Translations under genes and position numbers: made by a program
The notes under the pieces: generated by a model
Databases searched by the model: none
What the model was told of the DNA's origin: nothing
The model's input: the letters and a program-made list of their open reading frames with translations, nothing else
Shown: piece by piece, positions 9,113 to 17,267 of the stretch
How positions within the stretch are numbered: position 1 is the first letter of the stretch
Layout: each line of letters starts with the position of its first letter
NCBI GenBank assembly: GCA_028293725.1
Contig: JAQGOE010000122.1
Location: forward strand, 1 to 55,812
Reading direction: 5' to 3'
Source: Gammaproteobacteria bacterium
Lineage (GTDB): Bacteria; Pseudomonadota; Gammaproteobacteria; Steroidobacterales; Steroidobacteraceae
Length of the DNA: 55,812 nt

Positions 9113-10009
9113 ATGACGGATATCAAGCTCAAAGACCTGCGCTACCTGGTGGCGGTCGCCGACTGCCGGCATTTCGGCCGGGCGGCGGAGCGCTGCTTCG
9201 TGAGCCAGCCCACCCTGTCCGCGCAGCTGAAAAAGCTCGAGGAATACCTCGGGGTACAGCTCATCGAGCGACAGCCCAATAATGTCTCGCTCACCGAGGC
9301 TGGGCAGCAGATCGCGACCCGCGCCCGGCGCATCCTGGAAGCCAGCGACGAGGTGGTGACCCTGGCGCGCTCACATCGCGATCCGCTGGCAGGACGACTG
9401 CGGATCGCCCTGCTGCCCACCATCGGACCTTACCTCCTGCCGCGGATCTCGCAGGCGTTACGCAAATCCCTGCCGCGCCTCGAATTGCAGCTCTACGAGT
9501 ATCAGACGGGGCCGATGCTGGAGAAGCTGCTGAGCGGCGACATCGATGTCGGAATCCTGGCGTTGCCGGTGGATCTCGACGGCCTGGAAGCTCGCGAGCT
9601 GTACACCGAGCCCTTCATCGTGGCCATACCTGACCAACACAAGCTCGCCAAGCGCGAGAGCATCCGCACGGAAGACCTGAAAGGCGAGACGGTGTTGTTA
9701 CTCGAGGACGGCCATTGCCTGCGGGACCAGGCGCTGGAGGTCTGTAGTCGCATCGGCGCGCAGGAGAAACAGGACTTCCGGGCGACCAGCCTGGAAACCC
9801 TGCGACAGATGGTGGCCACCGGCGCGGGCCTGACCCTGTTGCCTGAGCTCGCCAGTCGCGGCGCCTACGGCAACGCGAAGGGCGTCACCATCCGGCCGTT
9901 CGCCAAGCCGGCCCCGGTCCGGCACGTCGGCGTCGTGTGGCGTAAAACTAGCGCGCGCGGACCCGCGATCGATGCAGTCGCAAAGCTAATCGCGGAGCAC
10001 GCCAAGTGA
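9113..10009 (+). CDS. oxyR: LysR-type peroxide sensor OxyR
   Basis: 298 residues: an N-terminal winged HTH (residues 1-65, RHFGRAAERCFVSQPTLSAQLKKLE) and a LysR effector domain. The redox pair characteristic of OxyR is present in EDGHCLRDQALEVC, corresponding to Cys199 and Cys208 of E. coli. FRATSLETLRQMVATGAGLTLLP follows, as in the family. H2O2 oxidises the pair to a disulfide and turns on ahpC-type genes. It diverges from ahpC. Its last 24 bases overlap the convergent EamA gene. Confidence 0.96.
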   Translation: MTDIKLKDLRYLVAVADCRHFGRAAERCFVSQPTLSAQLKKLEEYLGVQLIERQPNNVSLTEAGQQIATRARRILEASDEVVTLARSHRDPLAGRLRIALLPTIGPYLLPRISQALRKSLPRLELQLYEYQTGPMLEKLLSGDIDVGILALPVDLDGLEARELYTEPFIVAIPDQHKLAKRESIRTEDLKGETVLLLEDGHCLRDQALEVCSRIGAQEKQDFRATSLETLRQMVATGAGLTLLPELASRGAYGNAKGVTIRPFAKPAPVRHVGVVWRKTSARGPAIDAVAKLIAEHAK

Positions 10010-11035
10010 GCTGTCTTTCGCGGCTACCGGCTTGGCCGATGCCGCCACACTTCCCGGCGCCACCCGCGCCTCCGTTGCTCCAGACGTCGCGGCCGCCGGC
10101 TCCGCCATCGCAGCCGCGGATTTTCGTGCCGACCGCGCCAGCGCTATCGCACCGACTATAACAACACCGCCGACCATCTGAATCGCCGAAAAACGCTCAC
10201 CCAACACCAGCCACGCCGAGGTAGCCGCTCCCAGTGTTTGTATCAACAACCCCAGCGAGCTGAATGTCGGCCGCAGGTGTGCGAGGGCGTAGGCGATGAG
10301 TCCTTGCCCGAGCACCTGCGCAGCCAATGCGCATCCCGCCAAGGTTGCCCATCCCCAGAGGGTGTCCGGCAGAAATTTCTGTGTAAGCGCCAGAGGTAAC
10401 AACAGCACCGTGAAAACGACAGTCGAATTGAACATCACGACGCCGGTACCGTAGCGCGACCGCAGGCGGGCCACGGCAAGAATGTAGGCCGCAAAGAAAC
10501 ACGCCGTGCCCAGTCCAAACGCATCGCCGAGGAAGGCCGAGCCTGCCTGCCCGAACTTCGGGCTCACAATCAACACCATCCCGATGAGCGCCAGTGCGGT
10601 CGCGCCGATGAAGCCGGCGCTCGGCCGCTCGCGCCAGCGCAGCCACGCAATGAGAGCGACGACGATGGGAGCCAGGCTGGCCTCGAGCGTGGAAGCCGCG
10701 ATGGAGGTGAGCACCAGCGACCAATGCCACAGCGCCAGATCGCCCGCGAAGAGCGCACCGGCCAACAGGAAGCCCGGATCGCGAAAGCTCGAGAAAAGGC
10801 GAGCGACGTTTCCGGTCCGAGGCCGTTGCTCCGGCTTGCCATCGCGTTGCGCGGGTCGCTCCAGCAAGGCCCACACCGCTAACAGCGGCAGAGCGATACA
10901 GCCGCGCCAGAAAGCAGTCGCCGTGGGACCGGTTTCCGAGAGCCGGACCAGGATACCCGCGCCTCCGGTGGACAGAGCCCCGGCGAAAAGCGCGATCAAT
11001 GCTCCGAATTCCGTGTGATCGCGCTCTCTTTTCAT
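9986..11035 (-). CDS. EamA/DMT family transporter
   Basis: About 349 residues with ten hydrophobic segments in two EamA halves, the layout of drug/metabolite exporters; the substrate is unknown. Seen: SETGPTATAFWRGCIALPLL in the first half, and SIAASTLEASLAPIVVALIAWL and VLGQGLIAYALAHLRPTFSSLG in later helices. An Ala-rich C-terminal tail of about 45 residues is probably disordered. The frame is open to 11374, but the ATG at 11035 has GAGG five bases upstream and starts MKRERDHTEFGALIALFAG. Divergent from the PCu(A)C gene. Confidence 0.85.
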   Translation of the reverse strand: MKRERDHTEFGALIALFAGALSTGGAGILVRLSETGPTATAFWRGCIALPLLAVWALLERPAQRDGKPEQRPRTGNVARLFSSFRDPGFLLAGALFAGDLALWHWSLVLTSIAASTLEASLAPIVVALIAWLRWRERPSAGFIGATALALIGMVLIVSPKFGQAGSAFLGDAFGLGTACFFAAYILAVARLRSRYGTGVVMFNSTVVFTVLLLPLALTQKFLPDTLWGWATLAGCALAAQVLGQGLIAYALAHLRPTFSSLGLLIQTLGAATSAWLVLGERFSAIQMVGGVVIVGAIALARSARKSAAAMAEPAAATSGATEARVAPGSVAASAKPVAAKDSSLGVLRD

Positions 11036-11119
11036 ATCATCCTCGGAGGGAATGATAGTCGGTCCGCGCGGCATGCGTCTGGCATACTGAGCCGCTTTTT
11101 TCAGAAAAAAGGCATCGAC

Positions 11120-11572
11120 TTGAGGCATCGCACCGAATTTTCCCACGCTCGTCTTTATGCTGTGTTCATGGCACTCATCGCCTGTTCCGTCATGGCACAA
11201 GCCCCCACGCTCATCGTGCTGGATGCCTGGACTCGCCAAGTGCCGGGCTCCGACGTTGCGGCGGCGTATCTCACCCTGCGGAACCCGACGACGAAGCCCA
11301 TCACCGTCATCGGCATCGAGTCGACTGTGGCGGAACACGCAATGATCCACGAGACAAAGACAGTGAGCGGCCAATCACAGATGAGGCCTCACGAACAATT
11401 GGTGATCGCGCCGGGGCAGACGGTGAAGTTCGAGCCCGGTGGACTGCACGTAATGTTGCATGGAATGACGCACCCCGTTGCCGTCGGGCAGAGCGTCCCG
11501 CTGGTGTTGCTGCTCGCCGATGGCAGCAAGGTGCCGGCCGCCGCAGTGGTGCGGCCCCTGACCGCGCCATGA
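11120..11572 (+). CDS. PCu(A)C periplasmic copper chaperone
   Basis: DUF461/PCu(A)C family, which carries Cu(I) in the periplasm for cytochrome oxidase assembly. The binding pattern of His and Met is visible: HAMIHET, then M in SQMRPHE, then HVMLHGM. The core strand PGSDVAAAYLTLRNPT is typical. The only ATG that could start the mature region (11168) leaves too short a signal. A TTG at 11120 with AAGG seven bases upstream gives a plausible 28-residue signal peptide ending SVMAQA, so it is preferred. No Sco1 or oxidase gene is adjacent. Confidence 0.82.
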   Translation: MRHRTEFSHARLYAVFMALIACSVMAQAPTLIVLDAWTRQVPGSDVAAAYLTLRNPTTKPITVIGIESTVAEHAMIHETKTVSGQSQMRPHEQLVIAPGQTVKFEPGGLHVMLHGMTHPVAVGQSVPLVLLLADGSKVPAAAVVRPLTAP

Positions 11573-11605
11573 CGCGGTAGATCGGACCCGCTACAACTCA
11601 CCCGC

Positions 11606-12943
11606 ATGAGCCGCGCAGACTTGCCATTCGATCACATCACTCCTTACGACCGCTTCGCATTGAGCGACGAGGATATTGAGCGGCTGTTGGTCAGTGGAGA
11701 ACTGCGGCGCGAGCTGATCGACTACTTCGGAGCGGCTGAATACCGGGATCTGACCCGACTCGCACGCCAGGCGGCGGCCACGCCCATCAAGGACGAGTCG
11801 CTCCGAGTCATCATCGTCCCCGGCATCATGGGATCGCAACTCGGTCTCCACCGCACTGCGCCGGATCCTAACGATGTGCTGTGGGTCGATCCGATCGACA
11901 TCGGCCTGGGGCGCCTGGCCACGCTGCGTCTGCCTGGAACGGCGCGCATCGTGTCCCTCGGCGTGGTCATCTATTCCTATCTGAAGTTGAAGCTCCATCT
12001 GCGTGCCGCGGGCTTCGCTGCCTCTTTTCACGATTACGACTGGCGGCTCGGCGTCGACGAACTCGGGCGCTCCTTCGCGGATCGTCTGCGCAATGAGCCG
12101 TCGGAACGGCTCGCCATCGTCGCGCATAGCATGGGCGGTCTCGTCAGTCGTGCGGCCGTTGTCCTGCCCGGAGCTGAGCGAGTCGAGCGAGTCCTCCTCC
12201 TCGGCAGCCCCAACTACGGCTCGTTCGCAACGATCCAGGCGTTACGGGGCACATACGCCGTGGTCCGCAAGCTTGCTCGGCTAGCGGGTGAGGCATCCGC
12301 CGAGTTTCTTTCGGGAGAGATTTTCAACACCTTCCCGAGCCTCTACCAGATGCTGCCGGCGGCGTGCAGCGATGGCACCGACCTGTTCGACGCCGCCTCC
12401 TGGCCGCGCTCCGGACCGCGACCCGATGTGGCTTTGCTGGAGCATGCACGCACCGTACAAAGCACGCTCGCCCATCCCGACACGCGATTCGCGTCGATTG
12501 TTGGAATCGGGCGGGAAACGGTGACGGCCGTCCGCCGGCGCACCGATGATTTCGTCTATACGATCACTCGACACGGAGATGGCACTGTGCCCGCGATAAG
12601 CGCGGCTCTCCCCGGGGCACCGGCCTATTACGTTCCTGTCGCCCACAGCGACCTCACGCGCGACCCGGCCGTGGCGGCGGCGGTCGTCGATCTGCTACGG
12701 AAGGGGTCGACGAGGCGTCTGCCGACGAAGTGGGCTACGACGAGTCGTGCGCAAGCCAGTATCACAGACCGCCAATTGCGCCGTACCCACACGCAGAAGG
12801 TGGATTGGGCGGCGCTCGAGCCTGACGAAAGGCGTATCTTCCTGCAGAGTCTGAACGAGCCGCCCAAACTGCAGTTACGGATACCGTCAAAAAAGAAATC
12901 GCCCGCGCGCAAGCGCAGCGCGGTCAGGTTGCGCCGCCGTTGA
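11606..12943 (+). CDS. LCAT-like alpha/beta hydrolase (lipase/acyltransferase)
   Basis: 445 residues. VIIVPGIMGSQL near residue 70 is the oxyanion/lid start of lecithin:cholesterol-acyltransferase-like lipases. The nucleophile elbow is VAHSMGGLVSRAAV (Ser near 175). HGDGTVP near 330 supplies the acid, and the His in VPVAHSDLTRDP is a fitting third residue. No signal peptide is seen. The C terminus (after 390) is highly basic with KKKSPARKRS. The substrate is unknown; lipid ester hydrolysis is inferred from the fold. It is followed after 13 bases by mgtC, probably in one transcript. Confidence 0.82.
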   Translation: MSRADLPFDHITPYDRFALSDEDIERLLVSGELRRELIDYFGAAEYRDLTRLARQAAATPIKDESLRVIIVPGIMGSQLGLHRTAPDPNDVLWVDPIDIGLGRLATLRLPGTARIVSLGVVIYSYLKLKLHLRAAGFAASFHDYDWRLGVDELGRSFADRLRNEPSERLAIVAHSMGGLVSRAAVVLPGAERVERVLLLGSPNYGSFATIQALRGTYAVVRKLARLAGEASAEFLSGEIFNTFPSLYQMLPAACSDGTDLFDAASWPRSGPRPDVALLEHARTVQSTLAHPDTRFASIVGIGRETVTAVRRRTDDFVYTITRHGDGTVPAISAALPGAPAYYVPVAHSDLTRDPAVAAAVVDLLRKGSTRRLPTKWATTSRAQASITDRQLRRTHTQKVDWAALEPDERRIFLQSLNEPPKLQLRIPSKKKSPARKRSAVRLRRR

Positions 12944-12956
12944 CAGGGGGTGAAGT

Positions 12957-13493
12957 ATGTTGGAAGGCAGTGGTTTCGCCGAGCTGACACAGTCCATTCC
13001 GGACGCGCAGCACATGGTGCGTGTCAGCCTGCGACTGTTTATAGCCCTCATCGTCGGCGGCCTGGTGGGTCTCCAGCGGGAGCTCACCCATAAGCCCGCC
13101 GGCTTGCGCACGCACATGCTACTGGCTCTCGGAACGGCGCTGATTGTCGTCACCGCCGACGAGGCAGGCATGAGCAAGAGCGACTTGTCGCGCGTGTTGC
13201 AAGGGCTGGTCACCGGCATTGGCTTTCTGGGTGGCGGTGCCATCCTCAAACTCACTGCCGAGCACGAGATCCACGGCCTCACGACGGCGGCGGGCATCTG
13301 GCTGACAGCCGCGGCCAGTGCGGCCGCAGGGCTGGGTCAACTCTCCCTTGCGATAGTCGGTGTCTGTCTCGGCTTGTTGGTACTAGCCGCCTTCGTCAAA
13401 GTGGAGAAGCGACTCGACCTCGCCTCCAGGGATGCCGCAAACCGGAAAGCGCCCGGCAAAAAGTCGCCGACACCGGACGACGGCGACGGCTAA
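12957..13493 (+). CDS. mgtC: MgtC/SapB family membrane protein
   Basis: 178 residues with about four to five transmembrane helices. Conserved stretch: RLFIALIVGGLVGLQRELTHKPAGLRTHMLLALG, then GIGFLGGGAIL and GLTTAAGIWLTAAAS. MgtC proteins help growth at low magnesium and modulate ATP synthase in pathogens; here the role is unknown. The acidic C-terminal region of the long MgtC version is missing. The protein ends soon after the last helix in a charged tail. Confidence 0.9.
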   Translation: MLEGSGFAELTQSIPDAQHMVRVSLRLFIALIVGGLVGLQRELTHKPAGLRTHMLLALGTALIVVTADEAGMSKSDLSRVLQGLVTGIGFLGGGAILKLTAEHEIHGLTTAAGIWLTAAASAAAGLGQLSLAIVGVCLGLLVLAAFVKVEKRLDLASRDAANRKAPGKKSPTPDDGDG

Positions 13494-13513
13494 CTCCGGC
13501 CACGACCTTACCG

Positions 13514-13582
13514 TTCACGCTGGCGCAGGACCTCACGCCTACGCAGAGCCTCACGCCGGCGCGGGGTCTCACACCAACGAGG
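13514..13582. repeat. 18-bp degenerate tandem repeat
   Basis: Three and a partial fourth copy of an 18-base unit (CTCACGCCTACGCAGAGC-type) fill the space between mgtC and the acyl-CoA dehydrogenase gene. The last copy contains the stop codon of the latter. The period is a multiple of three, so in one plus-strand frame it encodes HAGAGP-like hexapeptides. Confidence 0.7.
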
Positions 13583-15350
13583 CGTCGGTCTCCACCACAC
13601 TGTTGGCGCCGCTCGTGACAATCCGAGCGAGTCCGATGGTCACCGGCAACACCTGCTCGGCGTAAAACAACGCCGTGCGGAGCTTGCCGCTGTAAAAATC
13701 CCGATCCGCGCCGTCCTTGTGTTTCCCGGCGATGGCAGCCGCCCGTGCCATGAGCCAGCCCCCCACTACATAGCCGCTCAGCTTCAAATACGGCACTGCC
13801 ACCGCCATCGCGCGGTCCGGGCGCGGGGAACCCATCATTTCGAGCAGTGCGCCGGTCGCTCCCTTGAGAAGTCCGACAGACTCTAACGCGGCCTTCCGTG
13901 TCGCACCCACGACCGGATCGTCGGCAGACAGCGCCTCCAACTCCCGCGACATGTCCGTCAGCAGCGAGTTCATCGCGGCTCCGCGATCCCGTCCGAGTTT
14001 TCTCCCGAGGAGATCGTTCGCCTGAATCCCCGTGGTGCCCTCGTATATCGTCGTGATGCGTGCGTCGCGAACATACTGCGCGGCGCCCGTCTCCTCGATG
14101 AATCCCATTCCGCCGTGAACCTGCACACCGATGGCAGCCATCTCGTTGCCCATTTCGGTGCACCAGCCTTTCACAATTGGGATCAGCATATCTGTGCGCG
14201 ACTGCGCGGCCGCACGCTGGCGTTCGTCGCCACTGTATGTGGCAAGGTCGAGTTGAAACGCCGCGTACAAGGCCAACGCGCGAGCGGCCTCCGTAGTCGA
14301 CTTCATCGTCAGCAGCATTCGCTTGACGTCGGGGTGATGAATGATGGGCGCAGGCCCGCTCGGCTGCGGCACCGGCGGCTTACCCTGAATCCGGGTACGC
14401 GCCCAATCCACCGCATGTTGGAAAGCGCGCTCGCCCATCGCGTAGCCTTCGAGCCCGACCGAGAGACGCGCGGCATTCATCATGATGAACATGTATTCGA
14501 GGCCGCGATTTGCCTCGCCTATCAGGTAACCCTCCGCGCCGTTCTGATCGCCAAAGGCCAGCACGCAGGTGGGGCTCGCGTGAATTCCGAGCTTGTGCTC
14601 GATCGACACACAGCGGACTTCATTGCGGGCGCCGAGCGAGCCATCCTCGTTCACCAGCCATTTCGGCACAATGAACAGCGAGATGCCCTTCACACCCGGC
14701 GGGGCCCCTTCGATGCGCGCCAACACCATGTGGATGGTGTTGCTCGTCATGTCATGATCGCCCCAGGTGATGAAGATCTTCTGCCCAAAGACGCGATAGC
14801 GCTTGCCGTCAGGTACCGCTCGTGTGCGTACCTGCGCGAGGTCGGAGCCCGCCTGGGGCTCGGTGAGGTCCATCGTGCCGGTCCATTCACCGCTGATCAT
14901 CTTCGGCAGAAATAATTGCTTCTGTGCCGGCGAGCCCGACAATTCCAGCGCGTGTACGGCGCCGTGTGTCAGCATCGGACATAACTTGAAGGCGAGATTC
15001 GCGGCGGCCCAGAATTCCTGCACCGCTGTCGCCAGCACCTGCGGCGCGAGCTGTCCACCGTACTCGGGAGGCGCGCCGAGTTGCGGCCAGCCGCCGGCGA
15101 CAAACTGTTGATAGGCGTCGCGGAAGCCGGGCGCCGTCACCACCCCGTCGGGTGTCCAGCGAGCACCTTGAGTGTCACCCGGCTTGTTGAGAGGATCGAG
15201 GACACTCTGCGCAAAGCGCGCGGCTTCTTCGAGCACCGAGACGGCGAGCTCGTCCGAGTACTCGGCGAGTCCTGGACAGGAAGCCAGCTGTGCCGCTCCC
15301 AGTAACTCCTCGATTACAAACCGCAATTCCCGTAGTGGCGCGCGATACAT
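13569..15350 (-). CDS. acyl-CoA dehydrogenase
   Basis: 593 residues, an FAD-dependent dehydrogenase that introduces the alpha-beta double bond in acyl-CoAs. Seen: TGTMDLTEPQAGSDLAQVRT (FAD/substrate binding), GGMGFIEETGAAQYVRDARIT, and the catalytic-base block IYEGTTGIQANDLLGRKL. Its length and C-terminal extra domain match the large DmdC/AidB-like branch rather than short-chain enzymes. The start at 15350 (MYRAPLRELRFVIEELLG) has GAGG seven bases upstream; the open frame beyond it to 15635 is non-coding. A lone fatty-acid gene next to a LysR regulator. Confidence 0.92.
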   Translation of the reverse strand: MYRAPLRELRFVIEELLGAAQLASCPGLAEYSDELAVSVLEEAARFAQSVLDPLNKPGDTQGARWTPDGVVTAPGFRDAYQQFVAGGWPQLGAPPEYGGQLAPQVLATAVQEFWAAANLAFKLCPMLTHGAVHALELSGSPAQKQLFLPKMISGEWTGTMDLTEPQAGSDLAQVRTRAVPDGKRYRVFGQKIFITWGDHDMTSNTIHMVLARIEGAPPGVKGISLFIVPKWLVNEDGSLGARNEVRCVSIEHKLGIHASPTCVLAFGDQNGAEGYLIGEANRGLEYMFIMMNAARLSVGLEGYAMGERAFQHAVDWARTRIQGKPPVPQPSGPAPIIHHPDVKRMLLTMKSTTEAARALALYAAFQLDLATYSGDERQRAAAQSRTDMLIPIVKGWCTEMGNEMAAIGVQVHGGMGFIEETGAAQYVRDARITTIYEGTTGIQANDLLGRKLGRDRGAAMNSLLTDMSRELEALSADDPVVGATRKAALESVGLLKGATGALLEMMGSPRPDRAMAVAVPYLKLSGYVVGGWLMARAAAIAGKHKDGADRDFYSGKLRTALFYAEQVLPVTIGLARIVTSGANSVVETDASLV

Positions 15351-15445
15351 GTGAGTCCCTCGAGATAGGGAGCCTATTGTATCCGGTTTTGGCGTTATCT
15401 TACTCGCCAGTAACATGACGCCTGAAAGAGCCCCGCAAGGGGCGC

Positions 15446-16366
15446 TCAGTCGGCGGGCGAGTTGGAAGCGGCGAGCGCCGGGACGATATTTGCGGCCAGG
15501 AAATCCACGAAGCGCTGGACTCGAGGATCCGCCTCCAGCGAGGCCGGATACAGCGCATACAACGCCGCCGCCGGGGGCAAGGTCCATTCGGGCAATACCG
15601 ATTTCAGGCGCCCGGTTGCAAGCCCCTGACGACACAGAAATTCCGGCAACAACCCAATCCCGAGACCGGCAGCCGTCGCGGCGTGCAGAACCGCGGGATC
15701 GTTGATCGCGAGTTTCGGTGCCAGCAGCACCTCCGCACGTTGCGAGCCGCGCTCCAGCCTCAGTCGGAACTCGGGCAGATCGGACGCCTCGGGGGTAAGC
15801 AGATCATGCGATCGCAAGTCGTCCGGCCGAGTCGGAAGTCCACGCAGCTGGAGGTAAGCCGCCGTCGCACACAGCAGGGCGGGCGGCGCTCCCAGAAGAC
15901 GCCCGGTGACCGCGGGGTCCGGGGTCGCTCGCGGTCGGATTGCAACGTCCCAGCCATCAACCGCGCTCTCATTATCCAAGGCGACCTCCAGGGGCACATC
16001 CGGAAAGGCCTCGAGAAATCGCGGCACGAGCGGGGTCAGGAGCACGCGTCCGTAAGTTGGATCGGCGACGACGCGCAGTGGGCCGGCAACCGGCGCGTGC
16101 AATTTCGCGATGGCCGATCGTGCGGCGTCGGATTCTTCGACCACCCGCTTCGCGTGCGGATAAAGAAGACGGCCGGCGGGGGTGAGGCCTATTCGCCGTG
16201 TAGTGCGCTCCAGAACGCGCACCCCAAGTCCGGTCTCGAGGTCGGCGATCGCCCGACTCACCGCCGCCTTGGGAACCCCCAGCGCGCGGGCCGCGGCGGA
16301 GAAGCCATTCAAGTCCACGACCTTGGCCAGGACGGCCAGCTGTGCAGGGGTCCAGATCAGATTCAA
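15446..16366 (-). CDS. LysR family transcriptional regulator
   Basis: 306 residues: an N-terminal HTH (LAVLAKVVDLNGFSAAARALGVPKAAVSRAIADLE) and an effector-binding domain in the CrgA/AphB-like branch. The in-frame open region up to 16771 is spurious. The start is the TTG at 16366, with GGAG five bases upstream; it gives the usual LysR length and N-terminal register. It diverges from the DUF1993 gene with a 127-base spacer, the standard LysR geometry for a regulated neighbour. Confidence 0.9.
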   Translation of the reverse strand: MNLIWTPAQLAVLAKVVDLNGFSAAARALGVPKAAVSRAIADLETGLGVRVLERTTRRIGLTPAGRLLYPHAKRVVEESDAARSAIAKLHAPVAGPLRVVADPTYGRVLLTPLVPRFLEAFPDVPLEVALDNESAVDGWDVAIRPRATPDPAVTGRLLGAPPALLCATAAYLQLRGLPTRPDDLRSHDLLTPEASDLPEFRLRLERGSQRAEVLLAPKLAINDPAVLHAATAAGLGIGLLPEFLCRQGLATGRLKSVLPEWTLPPAAALYALYPASLEADPRVQRFVDFLAANIVPALAASNSPAD

Positions 16367-16493
16367 GGTAGCTCCAATCTCCTGGTGGTCGGCCCCTATT
16401 GTTTCACCCAAGAGGCACGCAGGCCAAGCTTTAGGCGGGTAGAATTCGCGACCCGATTTCTTACTCGCCTTCCTTTGTCCCCAGGGAGCTTTC

Positions 16494-17003
16494 ATGAAGA
16501 TCACAGTCCAGGCCGCTACCGTCGACATATTCGCCAACTCACTGACCAGCCTCAGCGCGCTGCTCGAGAAAGCGCTCGCCAATGCGTCCGCCCGCAAGTT
16601 CGAGCCGAGCGTTCTCTTTAATGCGCGCCTCGCGCCCGACATGTTTCCGCTCTCGCGGCAGGTGCAGATCGCCTGCGACCTCGCGAAAAATTCCGTGTCC
16701 CGTCTCGCAGCCCTGGAGCCGCCGCGTTTCGAGGACAACGAAAAGACGCTCGAGGAACTGCGCACTCGCATCGCGCGGACGATCGACTACATGAAGGGCA
16801 TTCCCGCGAGCGCCTTCGAGGGCTCCGAAGACCGCGACCTCAAAGTTCCCGCAGGTCCGGACAAGTTCCTCGACTTCAAGGGACTCGACTTCGTGCAGCG
16901 CTGGGCGATCCCGAACGTGTTTTTCCATATCACGGCCGCGTACGCCATTCTCCGCCACAACGGCGTCGACATCGGCAAGCGTGACTTCATCGGCGCCCAC
17001 TGA
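16494..17003 (+). CDS. DUF1993 domain protein
   Basis: 169 residues, helical, matching DUF1993 along its whole length: FANSLTSLSALLEKA, LAPDMFPLSRQVQIACDLAKN, FEDNEKTLEELRTRIARTIDYM, and the C-terminal PNVFFHITAAYAILRHNGVDIGKRDFIG. The fold is DinB-like, with no established function. A strong ribosome site (CAGGGAGCTTTC) precedes the ATG. It probably belongs to the regulon of the divergent LysR gene. Confidence 0.9.
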   Translation: MKITVQAATVDIFANSLTSLSALLEKALANASARKFEPSVLFNARLAPDMFPLSRQVQIACDLAKNSVSRLAALEPPRFEDNEKTLEELRTRIARTIDYMKGIPASAFEGSEDRDLKVPAGPDKFLDFKGLDFVQRWAIPNVFFHITAAYAILRHNGVDIGKRDFIGAH

Positions 17004-17016
17004 GCACATGCGTCTT

Positions 17017-17047
17017 TCGTCTCGACGAAGTTGGTTCGTCGAGACGA
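17017..17047 (+). terminator. 13-bp hairpin after the DUF1993 gene
   Basis: TCGTCTCGACGAA and its exact complement flank a five-base loop, ending 44 bases after the DUF1993 stop and followed by TCTTT. This is probably a transcription terminator, although the T tract is weak. Confidence 0.6.
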
Positions 17048-17070
17048 TCTTTGCGGACACTACGTACCCG

Positions 17071-17094
17071 CACGAGCATTGTTAAATGCTCGTG
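17071..17094. repeat. 10-bp perfect inverted repeat
   Basis: CACGAGCATT and AATGCTCGTG flank a four-base GTTA loop, 23 bases beyond the first hairpin. It has no T run. It may be a second terminator half, an mRNA-stabilising stem or a protein site. Nothing else is seen in the 264-base gap up to the EAL gene. Confidence 0.55.
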
Positions 17095-17267
17095 TTGAAT
17101 ATGACAAACGGTCAGTGAAGAAGCGTTTGCATTCGCCGACAGAACGCGAAGGCAATCACGGCACCGCGCCATCGCACCTGCCACTCTATCCACCGCCGGG
17201 CAACATCTAGCCGCCTGACTTTCGCGCAGCGAAAGGTGGCTAGTAGTCCGGCCCGTGCGCATCCTGG

